Positions 56,151 through 64,000 of a stretch of DNA of 64,000 nucleotides are shown here, piece after piece. How positions within the stretch are numbered: the first letter of the stretch is position 1; each line of letters opens with the position of its first letter. The notes under the pieces were generated by a model, which was not told the DNA's origin, searched no databases, and worked only from the letters and a program-made list of their open reading frames with translations. This stretch comes from Rheum nobile. Taxonomy: Eukaryota; Streptophyta; Magnoliopsida; Caryophyllales; Polygonaceae. A program made the translations under genes and the position numbers. Location of the stretch: assembly GCA_027886185.1 (NCBI GenBank), contig WOAB01000011.1, forward strand, positions 10,682,001 through 10,746,000, written 5' to 3'.

Positions 56151-56849
56151 CTAGAGAGCTTGAGAATTCATTATTCGGAGGAGAGGCAACGTTGATAGGG
56201 ATTTGGGTTTTGTAGTGGGGATTAAGGTTAGGCCAAAGATATGATAAAATATTCCCAAATGACACGTACCAAAACTAATCCAAATGGATGAGTTCTCCTC
56301 CAACCAAATATTTTTTCTCTCTGTTATCGGTCACCTTTTTTATAATGTGCTAGCCGTTCCCACAAAAGTTGTCTTATCAATATGAAAATTCCTTCTTGTG
56401 AAGAAACATTGAACCGACTTCTTAATTATTGGGGTTCCCACTTCTCTGTTTCTGTATCCTTATTCCCCCTAAACTCAACAACCATTGTTCTCTTCTCTGT
56501 TTACCATGAGTAGAATAAAAGGTCGGTTTGTATGGTATATGGTATATAAAGTAATATAACATATCCAAACACATATATAAAATGGTACGGACCATCAAAG
56601 ATTCAGATAATTAGAGTCAATATGTGGAAAACAAAACAAAGTTCATCGGGAACATTTAACTAGATCCTAGATTAGAGATGAGATGACCGCCAACTATCAT
56701 TTCGGGATGTAATGAGGGTTAGATAGATCAAGTTGGTTGTTTTTAGTCTCTTGAATACGTTCACATGATTTGCTAAAGTTTCAAATATCATCGAAGTCAA
56801 ATTTGCAAGTTCAAAAGATAATATGAAAATCCGATCACATAGGAAGTTA

Positions 56850-57306
56850 TCACAAATCAAAATTCATCAAATAATATGTGACTAAATCATTATTACCTAA
56901 TGAAATTATATCAAAATAGCCAATCATTGAGGGAATAATGGACATGGACTTGCTCAACCGAAAGGAGATCATGCCTAGAATCATCCTCAACTGTTCATAT
57001 GGATTTCTATCTAATGCCTTGGTAAATATGTCGACAACTTGATTTTCAGTCATGCAATGATCCATCTTTATAAAACCTTTTATAACATTATCACGAAGAA
57101 AATGATGTCGAATATCAATATGCATAGTACGAGAATGATGCACTAGATTTTTGGAGATGTTAATAGCACTTACATTATCCCACACAATCCTCTACTTTTT
57201 TCTTAAGCCACAATACATGGGCACAACATACAACGACATCCACTTGTGGCCAGCAAAATTACCATCCGTAAATCCAACAAGTTCAAAGGCACTGCTCCTT
57301 GGATAC
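56850..57306 (-). pseudogene. RNase H remnant of Sirevirus-like element 2
   Basis: The minus strand gives GFTDGNFAG, a deletion removing the SIAEAEY segment, then WDNVSAINISKNLVHHSRTMHIDIRHHFLRDNV and TENQVVDIFTKALDR. It closely matches 46823-47287 of element 1. The frame is cut at 57307. Confidence 0.82.
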
Positions 57307-57860
57307 TGTTAGGGCTCTAGGATCGTGTCCACGTAGAAAGCTCAAAGGCATCAAGACATAAAGACACAGATCATGATTAACGTTGTTAAAAGAAGACCAT
57401 ATGGATATGGCCGGCATAAGAGTCGCAAAGATTAACCGCCAAACGACGCGTCCAATAAGATCTTGTTTCCATAATTACGACGTCCTTATCTCTGAAGAAA
57501 TAAACCCATCAAGAACCACATGCTAGAAGATATATCACTTTATGGGTTATGATATTCCTTATCCTACATAAGGAAATATCTTTTACCTTGTTTATTTATT
57601 TTATCTTGGGCCCCAAGCCATGATATTATCTTATATTTATGGTATGTCTTATTTCTTCAAGGATAATCATTGGACCTCTATATGAAGAATGGTGAATCTC
57701 TTATAAGAGAAGAAGCATACATTTACAACCATATTCTCATACATCAATATAATCATGATGCTTTCTTTTAAGCTTGTTCTATTTTCACAACGTGTAATCC
57801 TTGACCCCATATTCCAAGACCAAAGTGGATTGCGTCACGATAGGAAAGATGCCCAAAATA
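57307..57860 (+). repeat. 5' LTR of the Tat/Retand-like element
   Basis: It starts TGTTAGGGCTCTAGG. The right end is approximate, placed before GTTAAAGCCTACTGTGGGGC (57861-57880), which looks like a decayed form of the TTGGCGCCGTCTGTGGG primer region of this group. Confidence 0.6.
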
Positions 57861-57940
57861 GTTAAAGCCTACTGTGGGGCTGGGAGTCAAAGTTATTATA
57901 CCTCTTTTTCCAAACCATAAACACTACAAACCACATCACC

Positions 57941-60770
57941 ATGTTCAACGACAGACCAACCACCAACGATGTCATCACATCTGAAGACGTCGCCATCACA
58001 GCCATGACAAATCTTCCTCAAAATCCATCTGACCAGGCCAGTCCAAGTGGTCCAGGGGATCAACACACCACCGACATAAAGGAACTCCGTAAAAAGATGA
58101 ATGCTTTGGAAAAGTCATTGTGCCCAGAAGACCCAATCCAAAGCGCGGTTCCAAGAGGTGTTAAAGGAGAACGAGGCATTGTGTTCTCTAAATGCGTCAA
58201 TGCCTCCACCGACACCTCGATCCCGACTCCAGTACATCCGCAATGACAAAACTGTTCGACGTCTCGATCTCGAGTTTGTCGTCGTCAACGGGTCTTTCTT
58301 AACTCCGACCACAATCCCATCAACTAGCTTTGGGGGATCTCGCCACCCATCGATAGCAACGACCAACTAGGCCATCTATAATTCGTATGCGACCAATCCA
58401 ATCGAAGCAATACCAATGGATTCATTAAATGACGCCATCAAACGAAAGTGGCGTGAAAAGCTCAAGACTTTAGACGAGTAGTTTGCTCCAATACCAGTGG
58501 TACCTAGATCCATAAAAAGGGAAGGTGATGACTGTTATGCTGACTCAACCTTCATCGACGCCATTGCTCACGTCGAAATCACCAAAAAGTACATAGTCCA
58601 TAACATGCCGTCGTACGATGGGAAAGTTTTTCCCGATGAACACGTCTCATTATACAAGAAAAGGATGATGACGAGCATGGTGGTTAAACACTTGAAATAT
58701 GCCGTGATGAGCAAATGGTTTGGATTTACCCTGAAAGGCTTTGCCTTGAGGTTGTTCATACACCTCTCAAATAGGAGTATCTCTTCGTTTGTTGGATTGA
58801 TCAACTTGTTTAAAACTCGGTTTGCTAGCAGTTGACGACTCCAACCGCCCTAGAGGCATTCAAAAGGGGGCTATTTGAAAAGTCAGAACTGAATCACAAT
58901 CGGATGAAACCCATGTTAGACGTTCAAAGACGTTCAAGCCAAAGCCATGGCGTACAACCGATTGGAAGATGACGGTCTCACACCAAAGAGGTCGTAGGAA
59001 TCATCGCATCCAACCAAGCCCGTCAATATAACCGATACATGTTACAAGCCCGATCCTCGACCAAAGCCCGACAACCGGACGGTCAACATTATCTGAGACA
59101 ATGGATACGGCAGCTACATCAACTATGGGCTCTATCCTCCTCTCCACCACCACTCATTCGTCATCGACACTGTCGAAATATTCAACGCCATACCTAAACT
59201 CGGCGAAGCCTTGAAATGGCTCATAAAGCCAGATAATCCCATGAACGGAATAGTCGCCGACAAGTGGTGTGATTTCCACTGCGATGGAGGACATAGCACC
59301 GAGGAATGCATCGAGCTAACAAAAGAAGTCACCCACCTAATTAAAAAAGGTGACATGAAAGACTTATTATCGGATAGGGCGTAAGCGACTTTGGATCAAG
59401 CCAAGCAAGGAGAAGTGCCGCCGCCCCCTCCTCCACACGTCAAGATTGTACACCATATCTCAGGAGGGTCGAAAATATATGGAACATTTGTATCCGCCTC
59501 TAAGTGCCATACTAAAGAATCCAACTTCAACAGACTGTGGTTGTCACAAATGAGAGGTTTTTGAATGTTCCCTTCATGTTCACGACAACCTCGTCATATC
59601 CCTTACAATAGGAAACTGTCTGTTGCGACAAATCCTAGTCGACAACGGCAGCTCTGCAAATCTCATGATGTTCGAAGCCCTCCACAACCTTGGTCTCACC
59701 CGGGAGTACATTATTAAAAAGTCAATCCTATTAGTAGGATTCAACGGCGAAGTCAGCATCTCAGTGGGAGGAGATCACGCAATCTAGTTATGCGTAATGT
59801 TCTATGAGTTCCAGCCTAGGTCCTCCTAGGAATCGCATGGGCTCTAGGCGGTCATCCCACACCTAGGACCCCGCCTAGGGCCGCCTAGGGCTGCCTAGGC
59901 GAGAAAAAGCTTCTGTTGTTGTGGAAGCAACCACATCTTAGGAGATGACAGATGCATAGAACATTGTTTTAGGATATGCTTTGTAAAATAAGGTCCATAA
60001 AAAAATATCAAACCCCATCCCAACATAGTTTTATAAACATTTATGGATTTGAAAGAACATAGTTAGATAATCATATTGATCAGGCAGTTTTTAATCCGCA
60101 TAGGCCCCCGCCTAGGCTCTAGGCCACCCTCACCGCCCAGCTTCCACCTAACGACTTCTAGAACATTGATTACATGGATGGAGTGAATCTTCAAGCCAAA
60201 TTCATGATCAAGGACTGCTCGTTACCATTCAATGTCATCCTCGACGGCCCTTGGATACACGGCATGAGAGCGGTCCCGTCGACGTATCATTAGACTGTCT
60301 AGTTTCCGAGCAAGTGGAAAATCCAAGAAATTAGAGGCAAGCTGAGATTGGCGAATAAGTGTTACTTCTTAAAGCCGACCGTCACCCAAAAGCACATCAA
60401 AGGGCATACAACATAGCAATTAACAGAAGACAAGACATCGACACACTACACGAAGCCAAAGCCCCCCGAACTCGATGAGGTGATCTTAGATCCTACCAAA
60501 CCTAGCCACATCGTAAAGATAGGCGCATATATGCTTTGCTAAATCAGAAAGCAACTTATTGACTTCTTACGGTCCCACTCTGAGTTTTTTGCATGGACAC
60601 ATGAAGACATGACCGATATCACTCCAAACATGATATTGCACAAACCCAATGTGGATACCCAACATCCACAGTCAAGCAAAATCGAAGGAAGTTCACACCA
60701 GAAAGGAACAAGGTGATAGATGAAGAAGTACGAGCTGTGTTAAAGACTAACAAAATCAAGGAAGCCCATT
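57941..60770 (+). pseudogene. gag-protease of the Tat/Retand-like element (broken)
   Basis: It starts at the ATG at 57941 (MFNDRPTTNDVIT). After several frame changes the gag domain appears at 58497-58835 (VHNMPSYDGKVFPDEHVSLYKKRM ... SISSFVGLINLFKTRFASS), then TALEAFKRGLFEKSELN. A CDFHCDGGHSTEEC knuckle-like motif lies near 59265 with LIKKGDMKDLL behind it. The protease region ILVDNGSSANLMMFEALHNLGL lies near 59630. After the hAT insertion the text continues with FNVILDGPWIHGMRAVPSTYH near 60220 and FFAWTHEDMTDITP near 60580. It ends in TNKIKEAH at the next insertion. Many stops make it non-functional. Confidence 0.82.
59795..60167. mobile_element. hAT-type MITE with CCTAGGCG-rich ends
   Basis: The ends are TAATGTTCTATGAG and, inverted from the right, AATGTTCTAGAAG, followed inside by repeated CCTAGG and GCCTAGGC blocks. 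It interrupts the protease reading. The flanks GTTATGCG (59787-59794) and ATTACATG (from 60169) match at only 4 of 8 positions; all differences are transitions, so a decayed duplication is possible but unproven. Confidence 0.6.
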
Positions 60771-61905
60771 TGTAGGATCGTGATTGTTAGATTAATAATC
60801 AGGGAACTGAGAACACAGTTTACAATTCCCTTCGCAGCGGAAATAAACAATCAACTAAATGAACAAGTTCCTTATAGTGGAAACCTTAGATTGCCAACTA
60901 GCAATCTAGGATAAAAACCACTACCTTTCTTTGAAAGGATTTCAAAGTCTACTTCTTGATTTCTTATCTCTTTTGGTTATAGCTTATCCTAGGAACGAAC
61001 ACACAGTTCCTTTGCCTTACACACAGTTAGACAATCCTAGATAACTTAACACAATCAATAATCAATCCAAGAAACAGACTTTTCGCACCTAGGAACTATC
61101 ACTTACAGTCACAGGAACTTAGCACTCAGCTCTTCTTCCTTGACTGGTTTCTCTTGATCTCGGTTTGCTTTGATGATCTTGTTTGAAGCTTCACACTTTG
61201 ATATTTGCTATGAAGTGTGTTTCTATTATGAATGCTTGAAGATAACCCTTGGGTTAGTCTTCCTTTTATAGAGGATTCTTCGCAGCTCGATCCTCTCTTG
61301 GTTCCCACGGATTGAGCTTGCCCTAGGATTGGTGGTTCTCCTTGATCCACGTTGTTCTTGGCATGTGCAAACAACCTAGGCAGCTCAGAGTCTCTCTTGG
61401 TTGGTCAGCTACCTCAGACGAGCCTTGTGGTGTCGTTGTCAAAACGCTTTCGTCCGAGGTTGAGTAAGCTGGCCCCTTGGGAACCGTCTGCTGGACATCG
61501 ACGTCTTCATGTGCTGTCGCTTTCATCGTCTCTGTCCGAGGTAGAGGTTCTCTAGGCATCTTGTTCTTTAGCTCTTGGACCTTGGCAGACTTTTGGAAGC
61601 TTCGGACAAGTCGTTTTCGACACCTTTTGTCCGAGGTTATGTGTTCCCAGATTTCTCGGGAATTGCAATGTCGCAAGCTCCATTTCTGGGCACACCTGGG
61701 TTCCTCTGGATTCCTTCAGCTGTCTTGTTCCTTTGGTTCCCTTGTTCTGTTTGGCTTTCCTGCCTTCGGTATATTCCTGTGGTTCCTTAAAACACATCTT
61801 TGAGATAAAAAATTAGTATCATAATATTTGTCATCTTCAAAAGTAGAGAAACTGAGGAAAGGAACTCTCAGGGGAACCGAAGTTCCAGAGTTCCGTTTCC
61901 TAACA
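60771..61905 (-). repeat. 3' LTR of Sirevirus-like element 3
   Basis: 1,135 bases from TGTAGGATCGTGATTG to TTTCCTAACA on the plus strand. It shares GCAGCGGAAATAAACAA with the LTRs of element 1 but is otherwise a different family. ORFs at 61126-61803 lie inside it on both strands and are unlikely to be genes. Confidence 0.82.
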
Positions 61906-61919
61906 ATTTCCCCCTTTTT
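61906..61919 (-). other. Polypurine tract of Sirevirus-like element 3
   Basis: The minus strand reads AAAAAGGGGGAAAT beside the LTR, identical to element 1. Confidence 0.85.
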
Positions 61920-62508
61920 GATGATGACAAATATAAGGAACCTGGCAACATAATAGGGACATGAAATTCATGAGACCATATTGAGATAATGGGATTTACA
62001 ACATTACAGATTAGTGATAGAACATTCAATGGTTGCGAATTCCCCCTAAGCACGTGAACAAGTTTATTTCAAATTCCCCCTTAGAAATAGAACTAGTTCA
62101 GAGTTCCTATTAATTCAGTAGTCTCCAAAGTTCAAGGTTCCTATCATTTTCTTCCCCCTTTTGACATCATCGAAAAGATTAAGTATGAGTTAAGAACAGG
62201 ATATCGGAGTGAATATGCGATTGCAGCAAGCCCATAAAATGTCATAATGAAAACTTAAGGCGAAGACAAATGAGCATGGGAACGAAACTGAAGATAATCA
62301 TTAAAAACTTCACTTATCATTGATCAAACACACAAAATACCACAAGCAAACAACAAACAAACGACAATACAGACAATAGATAGCAAGGAAAACAACAAAA
62401 GCAATCTGAACAAAGACAACAAAAGGGATAGAAGAGGGGAGTAGGATCCTAAAGGAAACTACTAGCTCGCTGTGGCGTTGCAGCACTGGGAACCTAGAAT
62501 AAGCGTTC
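61920..62508 (-). other. 3' untranslated region of Sirevirus-like element 3
   Basis: It holds a second CTTCCCCCTTTTGACATCATC phrase at about 62152, similar to 45655 and 54341, so this second purine tract is shared by the Sirevirus-like elements here. No gene. Confidence 0.6.
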
Positions 62509-64000
62509 CTATGGCGTAGTAGCGGCCTCTTCTTCTGCATCCTTGTCGTCGGTTCCTACATTTTGGCCCGTGGCTTGATGAGCACTGATTGCACCTTGCC
62601 AATCTTTCTGCAGAACGTCCACCAGACTCTCGACAGTAGAACTGATACGCCCCAACTCTCTTACTTGATCATTGATGGCGACCGTGTTGGCAGTCGAGCC
62701 TTTCAAGATAGCTTTTTCAATACGATCCAATGCAAGGAGGATCGCAGAGGAGTCTGAAGAGGGGGGTTGCCGAGGGTGGGAACTGGAACGGCCCTGGTAA
62801 CCCGCCTTTTCCTTAGGCGGGATTTCTTCTGTTTTAGCAGGGTTGGGTTGTTGTTCCTTAGATTTCATCTTCCGAACTGTGTGCAACGTAAGACATTTGC
62901 TGTAGGCAGTCTCGGGGAAGTCTTTTGGGTACTGATTGAGGTTGGAGAGTAGCCTTTTGATGATGTGAGGAAAGGGTAAAGCATGGGAGTCATGAGATGC
63001 ACAGAATTGCATGTGAGCCAGCACAATACGGGGAAGATCCAACTGAAAGCCGGAGAGCACTTTGTCCATGTAGATGGCGTCGGTGATGAGGACTTCGTTC
63101 CTGTGCTCTTGCCTGGGAACCAAGTTGCGAGTGATCCAAAAATACAGTAGCCGGTTTGCAATGGAGAGATCCTTCGTCTCCAAAGATGAGGGGGATGCGC
63201 CATCATAAATTTTCTTGACGATTGCTCCTTTGGACTTGAAGCCCTTTCCCTTGGGCCATCCCTTCTTCTGAGGCAGAATGCCAAACCCAGATCTCGATTC
63301 GATCCCTAGAGCAGACGCGATTAGATTGGCAGACAGGGGAAAGCTGGTTCCCTTCCATATGAGAATGGCGTCGTGACAGGGAGAGTTCTCCTTCTGAGGT
63401 ACAAACTCCATGGACTGGTAAAACATCCGGACAACCTCGTCAGAAGTAGAGAAGGGCTCGCACAGCATCTCGTCCCACCCTTGGAACTGCAGCAGAGAGT
63501 GGAACTCATCCAAAGCTTCTTCATAGAGTTCCTCATCCTCTTCTTCTAACGCCTGGGTCCAGAATTCTCTGCCGATAATGAGAGGTTTTAGGATCTTCCT
63601 TTTGGAGAAGGAAGAGGAGACAGAGAGGGTGGTGGTTTTGGCCCTTTTTGTGGATTTGGTTTCATAGGGAACAATGGCTTGGGAGCTTCTCTTCCTCTGT
63701 TGCATTCTTGTGGCGACAGAGGGGCCTGGGTTGGAAGTTTTGGATTTGAGGCTGATTGGGGAAGGCTCGGGGCTAGGGATCACTTGAAGGGATTTATCCG
63801 GAGAGGAATCATGCGACCCGCCTTCAGAAACTGATTTTGTGACTGATTCTGAAGCCAAAGAGATGGCTTGCTTCTCTTCTTTGGGCATGGTTGGTTCCTC
63901 TTCCACCCTTTCCTTAGCCTTTGGTGGTTCCTCAAGCTTCTCTTCTGGTTTCTCTGCCGGTTTCGCCACAGGGTTCTCTTTGGGGAGGGATTTTTGAGAG
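62509..64000 (-). CDS. Sirevirus env-like / putative plant transposon protein, partial
   Basis: An open frame of at least 497 codons with no stop from the window edge to the TAG/TGA region at 62509. There is no ATG in the visible 5' part and the frame stays open to base 64000, so the start lies outside. The visible N-terminal part is rich in Glu, Pro, Lys and Ser, with a basic stretch QQRKRSSQ and KSTKRAKT. The central domain has HSLLQFQGWDEML, STSDEVVRMFYQSM, ALGIESRSGFG, LLYFWITRNLVPRQEHRNEVLITDAIYM and DLPRIVLAHMQF. The C-terminal part has IEKAILKG and VRELGRISSTVESLVDVLQKDW, probably helical. It sits between RNase H and LTR, where Sireviruses carry their env-like gene. I see no signal peptide or clear membrane segment, so envelope function is unproven. 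It is the only long clean ORF in the window. Confidence 0.72.
   Translation of the reverse strand, partial: SQKSLPKENPVAKPAEKPEEKLEEPPKAKERVEEEPTMPKEEKQAISLASESVTKSVSEGGSHDSSPDKSLQVIPSPEPSPISLKSKTSNPGPSVATRMQQRKRSSQAIVPYETKSTKRAKTTTLSVSSSFSKRKILKPLIIGREFWTQALEEEDEELYEEALDEFHSLLQFQGWDEMLCEPFSTSDEVVRMFYQSMEFVPQKENSPCHDAILIWKGTSFPLSANLIASALGIESRSGFGILPQKKGWPKGKGFKSKGAIVKKIYDGASPSSLETKDLSIANRLLYFWITRNLVPRQEHRNEVLITDAIYMDKVLSGFQLDLPRIVLAHMQFCASHDSHALPFPHIIKRLLSNLNQYPKDFPETAYSKCLTLHTVRKMKSKEQQPNPAKTEEIPPKEKAGYQGRSSSHPRQPPSSDSSAILLALDRIEKAILKGSTANTVAINDQVRELGRISSTVESLVDVLQKDWQGAISAHQATGQNVGTDDKDAEEEAATTP

Larger units (their letters stand above)
57307..60770 (+). mobile_element. Tat/Retand-like Ty3/gypsy element, 5' part
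   Basis: An LTR (57307 to about 57860), a decayed primer region and gag-protease lie in order on the plus strand. The element is cut at 60771 by Sirevirus-like element 3 just where reverse transcriptase should start, and is inserted in Sirevirus-like element 2. It is also hit by a hAT MITE at 59795-60167. Confidence 0.78.
60771..64000 (-). mobile_element. Sirevirus-like element 3, 3' part (runs off the window)
   Basis: Left LTR (60771-61905), purine tract, untranslated region and a long env-like ORF are present. It is inserted in the Tat/Retand-like pol region. The left target duplication would be CCATT (60766-60770), with its partner outside. Confidence 0.85.

Noticed and set aside
61126..61803. 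Overlapping ORFs of 60-117 codons on both strands
   Set aside because: They lie wholly within an LTR and resemble no known protein.

Overview
This window is nuclear DNA of a flowering plant, very probably a eudicot; I cannot name the species. It is a graveyard of nested transposable elements. I see LTR retrotransposons of the Athila, Tekay/Del-like and Tat/Retand-like groups (Ty3/gypsy) and of a UBN2-gag and a Sirevirus-like group (Ty1/copia). There are also Mutator-like (MULE) and hAT-type DNA elements, AT-rich spacers and microsatellites. I find no convincing host gene, tRNA, rRNA or CRISPR array. The 5-bp, 8-bp and 9-10-bp target-site duplications, initiator-Met and tRNA-Asp type primer sites and plant telomere-like repeats all fit a plant.

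Left to right. 1-6050: right part of a minus-strand Athila-type element, inserted in a minus-strand copia element whose leader and LTR remain at 6051-7340. 8730-9351: a small hAT element. 9980-14456: an LTR and decayed gag of a Tekay/Del-like element, broken by a 1.4-kb MULE at 14457-15859. From about 17027 to 35138 there is a plus-strand LTR-like repeat (copy A). A complete but dead copia element (17220-24554, TSD ACTCC) and a complete Athila-type element (25033-33205, TSD ACATG) were inserted into it. A second MULE (35178-39135) follows, then an inverted copy B of the LTR-like repeat (40618-42575) and a MULE MITE (43054-43572). An inverted-repeat unit (about 44510-52026) is split by a Sirevirus-like element (44556-50508). 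The right end is a triple nest: Sirevirus-like remnant (53121-57306), Tat/Retand-like gag-pro remnant (57307-60770, itself hit by a hAT MITE), and the left end of a third Sirevirus-like element with a long open env-like ORF running off the window (60771-64000).

Most interesting is the pair of Athila-type elements. Both lack reverse transcriptase, RNase H and integrase but keep gag-protease and an ATHILA-type ORF, so they look like a non-autonomous lineage mobilised in trans. Both also carry about 36 copies, by hand count, of the GC palindrome CCCGCGATCGCGG or close variants, concentrated in the LTRs, the gag-protease linker and the spacer where pol should be. The ATHILA-type ORF and the Sirevirus env-like ORF also share a sequence pattern that suggests common ancestry across the gypsy/copia divide.

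Nearly all coding regions are broken by stops, frameshifts or deletions. The only long, clean ORF is the env-like one at the right edge. All family names come from motif recognition without database searches.
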